Source of the DNA: Caldora sp. SIO3E6
GTDB lineage: Bacteria; Cyanobacteriota; Cyanobacteriia; Cyanobacteriales; Coleofasciculaceae
Direction of reading: 5' to 3'
Assembly: GCA_010672185.1 (NCBI GenBank)
Contig: JAAHHL010000084.1
Coordinates: forward strand, 3,042 to 13,680
Length of the DNA stretch: 10,639 nt
The notes beneath the pieces were generated by a model. The model saw only the letters and a list, made by a program, of their open reading frames with translations, ran no database searches and was not told where the DNA came from. Both the position numbers and the translations under genes were made by a program. Positions 1 through 6,503 of the stretch are shown here, piece by piece (positions within the stretch are counted from its first letter, which is position 1; each line of letters begins with the position of its first letter).

Positions 1-105
1 GGAATAGGTGTGCGCCTGTAAGGTATGAATTGCTATTCCTGACTCCAATCAACAATTATAGTAGAGTCATCTTCTGTCAAACTATCTTCTGTAGAATAAT
101 CTCTT

Positions 106-127
106 GTGGAACAGGCTTCTAGCCTGT
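106..127 (+). repeat. TGGAAC-hairpin dispersed repeat, copy a
   Basis: GTGGA leads into ACAGGCT (111-117), loop TCT, AGCCTGT (121-127): a perfect 7-bp stem with a 3-base loop. The same architecture occurs at 156-177, 244-265 and 2513-2534. Confidence 0.7.
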
Positions 128-155
128 CTCAATTTCCAACAAGATGATTGCTGCT

Positions 156-177
156 ACTGGCAGGATGCCAGTTCCAC
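156..177 (-). repeat. TGGAAC-hairpin dispersed repeat, copy b (inverted)
   Basis: ACTGGCA (156-162), loop GGA, TGCCAGT (166-172), then TCCAC. This is the reverse-complement form of copy a, with compensating changes in the stem. It is followed by GGATATGTGAA, which resembles the flank of copy d at 2513-2534. Confidence 0.7.
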
Positions 178-243
178 AATGGATATGTGAAGATTAACAA
201 TAGAGTCATCCTCTTTAAAACATCTTTTGTAGAACAATCTCCC

Positions 244-265
244 GTGGAACAGGCTTCTAGCCTGT
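244..265 (+). repeat. TGGAAC-hairpin dispersed repeat, copy c
   Basis: GTGGA then ACAGGCT (249-255), TCT, AGCCTGT (259-265). It lies 68 bp past the 3' end of the fusion gene and is inverted relative to copy d near that gene's 5' end, so the gene is bracketed by two copies facing opposite ways. Confidence 0.7.
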
Positions 266-333
266 ATCAATGTCAGCACCAATCCCCTGGGGAAGAAGAA
301 AGGGTAGAGGGAAAAGAACAAAAGGGCAAAGGG

Positions 334-459
334 CTACAGAGTCCACGCCGCCTCACACACTACACGAAAACCGAGAGTGTAGTCGTGCGAGTCGCCCGGA
401 TAATTGCTGTAGCGATACGCAGAACGGCAGACTTCAGGAAGGAAGATCCAGGAACCGCC
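334..459 (-). other. Candidate DGR variable region at the 3' end of the fusion gene
   Basis: Codons 701-742 run from RGGSW to GFRVV and the stop. In related FGE-like DGR targets this stretch is asparagine-rich (AAY codons in the template). Here the fixed positions are kept (W705, P709, CRSA 712-715, R717, P722, GFRVV 731-735), while the usual Asn positions are I, F, L, V, Y, S, Y, G, H, D, Y and T, almost all encoded by NNC or NNT, as expected when template adenines are mutated. Variable codons span 373-447; an invariant GC-rich tail (334-372) could serve as the homing start. No reverse transcriptase or template repeat lies in this window, so this is an inference. Confidence 0.5.
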
Positions 460-2562
460 CCGCAACAGCCGATATTGATTATCGTTATTATTGTCATCCT
501 TCCAAGCACTGCCATCTGTGGGCGCACCTTCATAGTTATCATGCCAATGGTCAGCACACCACTCCCAAACATTCCCATGCATGTCATACAACCCAAAGGC
601 ATTTGCAACTTGAAAGCTAGCAACTGGGGTTGTTTTCCCACGATATTTGCCCTTGGAACCAGAGCCATAGACATAGTTACTGTTATAGTTTGCCAAATCA
701 GGGGTGATGGTTTCACCAAAATGGAACGGAGTAGTGGTTCCAGCCCGACAGGCATATTCCCATTCTGCTTCACTCGGTAACCGATAATTGCGTTTGGTAT
801 AACGAGACAATCGGGCGCAAAATTCTACTGCATCATACCAGGAAACTTGATCTACAGGTCGGTTTGCTCCTTGGAAGTAGGATGGTTGGGAAGCAAGAGT
901 TTGGTTAACTTGGGGTAGAGCTGCCACTGCTTGCCATTGAGCTTGGGTAATTGGGTATTTGCCCATCAAGAAGGATTTGACAGTTACTAAGTGCTGTGGT
1001 TCTTCCCATTTAGAATGCCCCTCTTCTGTTGTTGGCGAACCCATGGGAAAGGTGCCACCAGGAATAGTAACCATCTCTAGAGTGACCCCATTGCCCAGGT
1101 TTTCCGTGAAATACTGGGCTTCATGGCAGCGACGCCTAAGTTCAAATTTTGAATCTATTTTTGAATCTATATTAAACAGCCTTAGCCACCACGGTAGTTC
1201 AAAAGTCACAACGTCAAATTCAAACACCTGCATTGATAAAGGTGCTGGCTCTGTTGAGGTTACTCTCTCACCAATGTCTTTTTCCTTACTATATTCTGTG
1301 GATGGTTCAAACAAAACTCGGACAAGCTGATCACCACGTCCTCCTTCCAGTTTTGGCCATCCTTTGCCTAGTAGACGGAGAAGTTTACCTGAGGAAATTC
1401 CTGCTGGTACTTTGACATTAACATATCCATCAATTGTTGGAACTTTGACTTTTACTCCTGATGCTGCTTGGGCAGCAGTGATCTGCACTTCGCACAAAAG
1501 GTTTTCTCCTTTAAGTTGGAATACTGAATCTGGAGAAATTTCCACTTTCAGGTATAAGTTTCCTCGCTGCTTGGTCTTGGGATCAAATCTTCCCTTGCCT
1601 TTGATAGGCAGTCTAGTATCCTGCTTAACCCCAGGAGGAATCCACACCTCGAACCTTTCTTCGCCGGAATTTATGCTTTTCTGAACACCATGAAATGCTT
1701 CTCTTAAGCTAATAGTTATCTTCGCTTCTGTATCAAGTTCTGCGGTTGCTTTCTCTTGGGTCTTTGTAAAATTTTCTGCTGCACTATAGTTTTTCCCTTC
1801 CCACCACTCCCTCACAGTTTGAGGACGTTCCTCTGGATGCAACTGCAATGCTGCCATAACCAAACTCTGCCACGGCTCCCTTAAATCTGTTGGTTCCCAG
1901 GTATCCTCCCTCCATCGACTTAAGGCTCGTGTCGGTAGCTTTCCTGTCAGCATTTCATATAACATCATCCCTAACTCAAAGATGTCACTCTTTTGTCCAA
2001 TATCTCCTCCCAATATTAGCTCCGGAGCTGCATAAGCCTCTGTAAAAGCCATCGTACTATTGTTGCTACTGAATCCTTGTCTTGCTGCACCAAAATCTAC
2101 TAACACCACCTTGCCATGACTATTGAGTAAGACATTGTCCGGCTTGAGGTCGAGATGATAGACTCCTTCCTTGTGTATTGCTTCTAACGCTGCCACTAAC
2201 TGCTCCATCACCTCTTCCACCCGTTTTATGGGCAGACGACGCTTTGGTTGGGATTTCAATTCATCCTTCAAAGTCTTTCCTACCACGAGTTCCATTACCA
2301 GATAGGCGGTCTCTTGTTCCTCAAACAAGTCTTGCACCCGCACCACATTGCTATGATTGAGCTTAGCTAAGATGCGCCCTTCTCGTAAAAACCGCTTTAA
2401 CCATCTAACGATCTCGGCAGGAACCGATTCCAATTCACCAGATTGGCAAGCTTTTTTGAACTGGTGAGTTATTTCTATGCCCGCTGCACTAGTAGTTTTT
2501 ATTAGCGATCGCACTGGCAAGATGCCAGTTCCACAGATATGTGAACACCTAACATCTAACAC
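334..2562 (-). CDS. Kinase (N-lobe-less) / DnaJ C-terminal / FGE-like fusion protein
   Basis: Three modules are visible in 742 residues. Residues ~56-255 are a Ser/Thr kinase: alpha-C Glu61, HLDLKPDN loop (Asp138, Asn143), DFG 156-158, APE 179-181. Residues ~280-420 match the two beta-domains of CbpA/DnaJ-type C-terminal client-binding regions (IPPGVK at 308-313; VPAG and GKGWP at 385-403; GRGDQLVRV at 408-416), with no J domain and no zinc finger. Residues ~492-742 are an FGE/SUMF1-like C-type-lectin fold (LEMVTIPGG, RLPSEAEWEYA, MHGNVWEW, RGGSW, GFRVV). The glycine loop and the beta-3 lysine of the kinase are absent: the first ~20 residues come from a dispersed repeat. Of the two FGE active-site cysteines only the second aligns (Cys712; Phe707 stands at the first), so sulfatase activation is unlikely. 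The GTG start at 2562 has no clear ribosome site and is uncertain. The protein is likely cytosolic and signalling-related; its substrate is unknown. Confidence 0.85.
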   Translation of the reverse strand: MLDVRCSHICGTGILPVRSLIKTTSAAGIEITHQFKKACQSGELESVPAEIVRWLKRFLREGRILAKLNHSNVVRVQDLFEEQETAYLVMELVVGKTLKDELKSQPKRRLPIKRVEEVMEQLVAALEAIHKEGVYHLDLKPDNVLLNSHGKVVLVDFGAARQGFSSNNSTMAFTEAYAAPELILGGDIGQKSDIFELGMMLYEMLTGKLPTRALSRWREDTWEPTDLREPWQSLVMAALQLHPEERPQTVREWWEGKNYSAAENFTKTQEKATAELDTEAKITISLREAFHGVQKSINSGEERFEVWIPPGVKQDTRLPIKGKGRFDPKTKQRGNLYLKVEISPDSVFQLKGENLLCEVQITAAQAASGVKVKVPTIDGYVNVKVPAGISSGKLLRLLGKGWPKLEGGRGDQLVRVLFEPSTEYSKEKDIGERVTSTEPAPLSMQVFEFDVVTFELPWWLRLFNIDSKIDSKFELRRRCHEAQYFTENLGNGVTLEMVTIPGGTFPMGSPTTEEGHSKWEEPQHLVTVKSFLMGKYPITQAQWQAVAALPQVNQTLASQPSYFQGANRPVDQVSWYDAVEFCARLSRYTKRNYRLPSEAEWEYACRAGTTTPFHFGETITPDLANYNSNYVYGSGSKGKYRGKTTPVASFQVANAFGLYDMHGNVWEWCADHWHDNYEGAPTDGSAWKDDNNNDNQYRLLRGGSWIFLPEVCRSAYRYSNYPGDSHDYTLGFRVVCEAAWTL
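2513..2534 (-). repeat. TGGAAC-hairpin dispersed repeat, copy d, inside the 5' end of the fusion gene
   Basis: ACTGGCA (2513-2519), loop AGA, TGCCAGT (2523-2529), then TCCAC. It abuts a HIP1 octamer (2505-2512). Read on the minus strand it encodes CGTGILPV within the first 20 codons of the kinase fusion, so it supplies protein sequence or marks where the original 5' end was lost. Confidence 0.75.
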
Positions 2563-2617
2563 CCATTGGTGACAAGTTAAGGAAAAAATGTCCTTATAAT
2601 AGTTAACTTGGAATCAG

Positions 2618-2650
2618 TAGGTTGGGTGTAGCGATAGCGTAACCCAACAC
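2618..2650 (+). repeat. TTGGGT-type palindromic dispersed repeat, copy 1
   Basis: TAGGTTGGGT, then an inner GTAGCGATAGCGT, then AACCCAACAC. The outer arms (GTTGGGT / ACCCAAC) can pair. A diverged inverted copy lies at 8300-8330. Confidence 0.6.
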
Positions 2651-2681
2651 TCTTAGCATATTTCTGTAGCACTAGTGCAAG

Positions 2682-2730
2682 AAGGCAGAAGGCAGGAGGC
2701 AGAAGGCAGAAGGCAGGAGGCAGAAGGCAG
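2682..2730 (+). repeat. Heptamer tandem repeat (AAGGCAG / GAGGCAG), 7 units
   Basis: Seven contiguous 7-bp units in the order A A B A A B A, where A is AAGGCAG and B is GAGGCAG, giving a higher-order 21-bp period. A degenerate unit follows. This matches the short tandemly repeated repetitive (STRR) heptamers known from filamentous cyanobacteria. Confidence 0.85.
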
Positions 2731-2916
2731 AAGGGAAGAAAGCTTGTACAGATATGTGAACACCTACCACCTGAGCTGGTTTATGCTCCCATTACACCCT
2801 TTGATTAGACCTCTTTAATTTGAGAGGGAACAGGGGAATGTGAAAATTTTTAATGCCCATTACCTTTGGAAATTGGACATTGGGAATTACTTACAAGTAT
2901 CTGTTATTTTGGTTGA

Positions 2917-2936
2917 GGGCGCACGTCGGTGCGCCC
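2917..2936 (-). terminator. GC-rich hairpin just past the flv3 stop; possible terminator
   Basis: GGGCGCAC (2917-2924), loop GTCG, GTGCGCCC (2929-2936): a perfect 8-bp GC-rich stem 8 bases beyond the end of flv3. There is no strong U-tract after it on the minus strand, so termination would not be of the classical kind. The form also resembles a dispersed GGGCG-hairpin repeat common in cyanobacteria. Confidence 0.4.
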
Positions 2937-2943
2937 CTACGGA

Positions 2944-4662
2944 TTAATAATAATTCCCCACCTTACGATGATGAACCGCAGTGAGGGCATCTGATTTAGA
3001 AACTCGCCCGGTATCTACGGTGGCATATACTATCCAGTGGTCACTGCATTCCATTCGGCTGGCAACTTGGCATTCTAGGTAAGCTAGGGCATCTGTCAAA
3101 ATAGGAGAACCGTTAGTTGCTAACTGAGTCTTCACTCCAGCAAAACGATCAGCACCGGGTTTAAAGCGCTTGAGGAAGTGCTTCATTAGTCCTTGATAAT
3201 TGCCCTCTTCTAGAATATTCAGTACAAAGCGATCGCCTACTTGCATTAATGATTCTATGGCTCGGTCTTTGGCAACCGCAATAGTCAAACCTAGGGGTTG
3301 GAAGCTGGCTTGAGTTACCCAAGAAGCTAACATGGCACTCTTGAGGTCACCTTTGTGGGCTGTGATAATATACAAGCCAGTACTAATTCGTCCTAGTGCT
3401 TTATCCAGGTCGCTATCAAGGGATTTCCTTTGCTTAATGCCGCGATCGCGAGTTAATAGTTGCCCTAAATCAGTACCGGCTTCTTCGCAAAGTTGATAGG
3501 TGGCTTCTGATGGGACTTCCTTAATCCGAATTGAAGGAAATGCTTCTTTAAGCCCTAAATTCCGGAATTGGCTTAGTAAAGGATCGATCGGTTCGTCATC
3601 TTCTCCGTAGGACTCAAATACACCGATAATTTGCTTGGACTTAGCAGCAGCTATTACTGTGCTCACCGCTGCTGTAGCATTAGTATTGGCAGCAGGAGGC
3701 ATACCGATAACCATACCCGCAGCACGATTGACTATTTCCTGTACTTCTTGGGGTTCAGTGGATTTGAGATCCATCATTTCCACCCCAACTCCAGCTTTAG
3801 TTATCCCTCTAGCTATAGCTTGGGAGAGGCGATCGCTATAGCCGTAATCTGAGGAGTAAAATACTACTACTAATTTCTCTGCCTTGGTTTGAGCTTGGCT
3901 CCAACGACGGTAGCGCTCAATCAGTTCAGTAACATTGTGTTGTAGCAGAGGACCGTGACCATTAGCAACCATTGTCACTTCTGGTAACTTGTCCATCCGC
4001 TTCAGTGCAGAGAGTACAGAACGGGCATTAGGAGCCATAAGACATTCATAATAGAATCGATAGTCCGGCTCAATTGTTCCTAAATCTTCATCAAAGGTAG
4101 CTTCAGAGCAATAGTGCATACCGAAAGCATCGCAAGTGAACATCACCTGAGTTCCAGCATCGTAACTGAAAATGGTGTCCGGCCAATGGAGGTTAGGAGC
4201 ATTGACAAATTCCAGGACATGCCCTTTCCCTAAATCCAGCTGGTCTCCATTTTTGACAATTCGTCGCTCAAAGGGTTGATGCACCAAGTCTTCGAGAAAC
4301 TGGATCGCTACTTTTGCTCCCACTACCGTTATTTGGGGTGCTAGCTGTAAGACATCTTTGACTAAACCGCTGTGGTCTGGTTCAGTATGGCTAATAATTA
4401 AATAATCAATTTCCTTGGGGTCAATCAATCCCTGGAGGGTGTCCAAGTATAACTGACGGAACTTTTCATGGGAGGTATCAACTAGAGCAATTTTCTCACC
4501 CCGAATTAAGTAGGAATTGTAAGTAGTGCCGTTTTGTAGCCCAAACTCAATGTCAAAGCGATCGCGGTCCCAGTCTAGGGAGCGAATCGTTGTGGTGTCC
4601 GCAGCAATCTCAGCTGTCTGGATTGATAGCCGCTTTTCTATGCGGTCAGTGGTCAATACCAT
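2944..4662 (-). CDS. flv3: Flavodiiron protein Flv3 (class C, photosynthetic O2 reduction)
   Basis: 572 residues with the three cyanobacterial class C modules: a metallo-beta-lactamase-like diiron domain (~30-250), a flavodoxin domain (~264-405) and a flavin-reductase-like domain (~425-572). All diiron ligands are present: His92, Glu94, Asp96 and His97 in HTEPDH, His159 in HWPD, Asp178 in CDAFG, His236 in NGHGP. A full ligand set argues for Flv3 (or Flv4) rather than Flv1, whose site is altered; the ending HHRKVGNYY and the overall wording match Flv3 as I recall it. In this family Flv1/Flv3 reduce O2 to water with electrons from photosystem I, protecting it under fluctuating light. The ATG at 4662 has AAGGA (4671-4675) 8 bases upstream. 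Four HIP1 sites lie inside. No flv1 partner is in the window, but a decayed flv 5' end lies at 8343-8615. Confidence 0.9.
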   Translation of the reverse strand: MVLTTDRIEKRLSIQTAEIAADTTTIRSLDWDRDRFDIEFGLQNGTTYNSYLIRGEKIALVDTSHEKFRQLYLDTLQGLIDPKEIDYLIISHTEPDHSGLVKDVLQLAPQITVVGAKVAIQFLEDLVHQPFERRIVKNGDQLDLGKGHVLEFVNAPNLHWPDTIFSYDAGTQVMFTCDAFGMHYCSEATFDEDLGTIEPDYRFYYECLMAPNARSVLSALKRMDKLPEVTMVANGHGPLLQHNVTELIERYRRWSQAQTKAEKLVVVFYSSDYGYSDRLSQAIARGITKAGVGVEMMDLKSTEPQEVQEIVNRAAGMVIGMPPAANTNATAAVSTVIAAAKSKQIIGVFESYGEDDEPIDPLLSQFRNLGLKEAFPSIRIKEVPSEATYQLCEEAGTDLGQLLTRDRGIKQRKSLDSDLDKALGRISTGLYIITAHKGDLKSAMLASWVTQASFQPLGLTIAVAKDRAIESLMQVGDRFVLNILEEGNYQGLMKHFLKRFKPGADRFAGVKTQLATNGSPILTDALAYLECQVASRMECSDHWIVYATVDTGRVSKSDALTAVHHRKVGNYY

Positions 4663-4829
4663 ATTTTAAATCCTTAATTAACCAATGTTACGTTTAATTT
4701 ACTTTTCTCCATTTTTACATATTTTTTTGTTAAGTTTAATTAATAAACTTGATGATAGCTAAATAAAAGTGCTTATATAGCGTTTTCCGATGAGTCAGAA
4801 ACCTAGATTGTCGCTCTGTAAAATTGAAT
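4663..4829. promoter_or_regulatory. Divergent control region of flv3 and the symporter gene
   Basis: 167 bp, very AT-rich. For the symporter, TTGATG (4749-4754) and TATATA (4774-4779), 19 bases apart, are a possible promoter. For flv3 only the ribosome site is clear; no consensus -35/-10 pair stands out. Degenerate copies of this region occur at about 8103-8212 and 8616-8697. Confidence 0.5.
4732..4750. promoter_or_regulatory. Perfect 19-bp palindrome, candidate operator
   Basis: AAGTTTA (4732-4738), spacer ATTAA, TAAACTT (4744-4750). It ends on the putative -35 of the symporter. In the decayed copy at 8149-8167 the arms are AAGTTTG and CAAACTT: both changed at the inner base in a way that preserves symmetry. 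The bound protein is unknown. Confidence 0.45.
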
Positions 4830-6260
4830 ATGCCTCAAAGTCAAGTAGCGATCATAATAAGTTTTTTAGCATTTCTATTATTGTTTACGGGAGTAGGAAT
4901 TTACTCAGCAACCCGCAAGCAAAACAATACTACTGATTATCTCCTAGCAAGCAGAAACGTTAATCCCTGGCTGACAGCACTATCGGCTTTCGCCACATCT
5001 TACAGTGGGTTTATGTTTATTGGGCTGATTGGTTGGACTTATCAGGTAGGAATTTCCACGTTCTGGGTGATGCTAATAACATTACTGGGGAATTATCTTG
5101 TCTGGTTGTTCGTTCATAAACAGTTGCGAGTAGTTTCAGAGGAAACTGCTTCAGATACGATCAGCTCATTCCTCGGTCAGGGTAAAGAGCGCTTAATCGT
5201 GGTACTCTCGGCACTGATTACCATTGTTTTCGTTGGTGCCTATGCTGCTGCTCAACTATTAGCAGGAGGCAAAGCGCTTTATGCAATCTTCGGCTGGGAT
5301 TACGCCTTGGGAATTGTCGTGGGAGCAGTCATTGTGACAGTTTATTGCTTTGCCGGTGGAATCAGGGCCTCTATCTGGACAGATGCAGTGCAGTCCATCT
5401 TAATGCTGTTTTCTATGCTGCTGTTGGTGTTCCTCGGGGTGCAAGCCTGTGGAGGATTTGATGGTCTTTGGACTCAACTGGGAGAGATTGATACAAAACT
5501 GCTCGACCCCACCCCAAATACTAAGTTTGGATTCTTACCGTTTATCATCAGTTGGTTGTTTCAAGGTTTGGGCGTTGTGGGTCAACCTCATATTATGATT
5601 CGGGCGATGGTCATCAACCATCCGGAAAAGATTGGTTTGACTCGCAACATCTACACAGTCTTAGCTTTTGTATTTGTCGTTACAGCCATTGGGGTCGGAT
5701 TGACTGCCAGGATTCTGATACCTGATTTGGCTGATCTAGATCCAGAGTTGGCACTACCTCAACTGGCAATAAAAATGTTGCCCCCTGTTTGGGTGGGAGT
5801 CATTCTCGCTGGGATATTCTCCGCTGTAATTTCTACAGCAGACTCTCAAATTCTTTCTTGTTCGGCAGCCTTAACCCAAGATCTGTTTCCTCAAATAGCA
5901 CATTCCTACAAGCTGGTTAAGCTAGGAACAGTATTGGTGACAGCAATAACCATGAGCCTTGCTCTAACTAATAACCAAAGTGTGTTTGCCTCAGTGCTTG
6001 CTGGCTGGTCAGCACTCGGTAGTGGTCTCGGTCCTCTGTTGGTCGTGCGTGCTTGGCGACAACCGGTGAGGGTTCCTGTCGCTGTGGCAATGATGGCGAC
6101 TGGTGTTACTGTGTCACTAATTTGGCGGTTTGGATTGAATCTATCGAGTGACGTTTTGGAAATACTTCCTGGTATGGTTGCTAGTATTCTGGTATATTTA
6201 GTTGGGTCAAGGTTGATATCCTACCAAGCTTCAATACAAGGGGATTCCTCTCAATATTGA
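4830..6260 (+). CDS. Sodium:solute symporter family (SSS/PutP-like) transporter
   Basis: 476 residues from the ATG at 4830 (a TTG two codons upstream, 4824, is an alternative; neither has a strong ribosome site). The protein is an inner-membrane carrier with many hydrophobic segments. It aligns by eye to the Na+/proline symporter PutP: NPWLTALSAFATSYSG near residue 45, GGIRASIWTDAVQ in the middle, and ISTADSQILSCSAALTQD, which carries the Ser-Thr pair of the sodium site. The position of PutP Asp55, a key sodium residue, is Ser here, so ion coupling or specificity may differ from PutP. The substrate cannot be assigned; organic acids, amino acids and other small solutes are all possible in this family. 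The gene is transcribed divergently from flv3 and shares its control region, hinting at shared regulation but not proving a shared role. Confidence 0.85.
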   Translation: MPQSQVAIIISFLAFLLLFTGVGIYSATRKQNNTTDYLLASRNVNPWLTALSAFATSYSGFMFIGLIGWTYQVGISTFWVMLITLLGNYLVWLFVHKQLRVVSEETASDTISSFLGQGKERLIVVLSALITIVFVGAYAAAQLLAGGKALYAIFGWDYALGIVVGAVIVTVYCFAGGIRASIWTDAVQSILMLFSMLLLVFLGVQACGGFDGLWTQLGEIDTKLLDPTPNTKFGFLPFIISWLFQGLGVVGQPHIMIRAMVINHPEKIGLTRNIYTVLAFVFVVTAIGVGLTARILIPDLADLDPELALPQLAIKMLPPVWVGVILAGIFSAVISTADSQILSCSAALTQDLFPQIAHSYKLVKLGTVLVTAITMSLALTNNQSVFASVLAGWSALGSGLGPLLVVRAWRQPVRVPVAVAMMATGVTVSLIWRFGLNLSSDVLEILPGMVASILVYLVGSRLISYQASIQGDSSQY

Positions 6261-6273
6261 TTGAACTTTTGCT

Positions 6274-6296
6274 AAAGGCAAGCATTGCTTCTTTTT
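6274..6296 (+). terminator. Possible weak terminator after the symporter gene
   Basis: AAAG-(GC)-AAGC, loop ATT, GCTT-CTTT followed by TT. The stem is short with a two-base bulge, but the T-run and the position 13 bases past the stop fit an intrinsic terminator. Confidence 0.35.
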
Positions 6297-6399
6297 GGAC
6301 TGAAGTCCTACTACTGCTTATTACTTATTCAGCAAGCCCTAATTAGGGTCTGCTGTATAGGTGTGTAAGCCATACCAGACAAGGCTTTCAATCCTATGC

Positions 6400-6450
6400 A
6401 AGCCAAAATAGTGCAAGGTTTTTGCATTTTTGGCTTCAAAAACCTTGCAC
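6400..6450. repeat. Long hairpin with a competing alternative stem
   Basis: GTGCAAGGTTTTTG (6411-6424) pairs perfectly with CAAAAACCTTGCAC (6437-6450) over 14 bp with a 12-base loop. A second stem, AAGCCAAAA (6400-6408) with TTTTGGCTT (6428-6436), uses the loop, so the two compete. It sits between convergent genes about 150 bp after the symporter stop and 112 bp after the aldolase stop. Bidirectional termination or an element end are possible roles. Confidence 0.6.
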
Positions 6451-6503
6451 CATTGTCGGTAAATACCTGGTTAAGTTCCGAATGTTCGGGGTTAAAATCC
6501 GGA

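Larger units (their letters stand above)
52..271. repeat. Imperfect direct duplication, two ~75-bp units (about 52-132 and 195-271)
   Basis: Both units carry the same order of words: TAGAGTCATC, then a T-rich stretch, TTTGTAGAA or TCTGTAGAA, AATCTC, and a TGGAAC-hairpin repeat followed by TCAAT. They differ by scattered substitutions. The 62-bp spacer holds an oppositely oriented hairpin repeat. This looks like a local duplication followed by drift. No coding potential is visible. Confidence 0.65.
1..333. other. Gene-free, repeat-bearing segment downstream of the kinase fusion gene
   Basis: I see no credible gene on either strand. The segment holds a direct duplication and three hairpin repeats (listed separately). 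Bases 289-333 form a purine-rich run just beyond the stop codon of the minus-strand fusion gene. The plus-strand open frames that enter from here run antisense through the conserved FGE-like coding region and are not genes. Confidence 0.6.
2533..2766 (+). repeat. 19-bp direct repeat pair (2533-2551 and 2748-2766)
   Basis: acagatatgtgaacaccta occurs identically at both places, 215 bp apart, bracketing the palindromic repeat at 2618-2650 and the heptamer array. A shorter relative (GATATGTGAA) follows hairpin copy b at 182-191. This suggests that the flank travels with, or marks insertions of, the hairpin repeat. Confidence 0.65.
2563..2943. other. Gene-free repeat cluster between the fusion gene and flv3
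   Basis: No gene is visible. Going back into this stretch from the 5' end of the kinase frame, the minus strand stays open to a stop at 2614-2616 but encodes no glycine loop or catalytic-lysine motif, so the missing kinase N-lobe is not hidden here in frame. It contains four short repeat types, listed individually. Confidence 0.6.

Noticed and set aside
1..39. Inverted repeat GGAATAG ... CTATTCC as an element end
   Set aside because: Only 7 bp with a 25-base loop at the window edge; too weak without the sequence to the left.
148..780. Plus-strand 210-codon open frame at the left end
   Set aside because: It runs antisense to the conserved FGE-like coding sequence and its product has no recognisable domain; it mirrors the minus-strand gene's codon structure.
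959..1684. Several plus-strand open frames inside the fusion gene
   Set aside because: They are antisense to the DnaJ-like and linker coding regions and show no protein-family signal.
2682..2730. CRISPR-like array
   Set aside because: The 7-bp units are contiguous with no spacers, so it is a simple tandem repeat.
6400..6450. H-type pseudoknot made of both stems at once
   Set aside because: The order of arms is right, but the connecting loops are 2 and 0 bases across stems of 14 and 9 bp, which is sterically impossible; they can only be alternatives.
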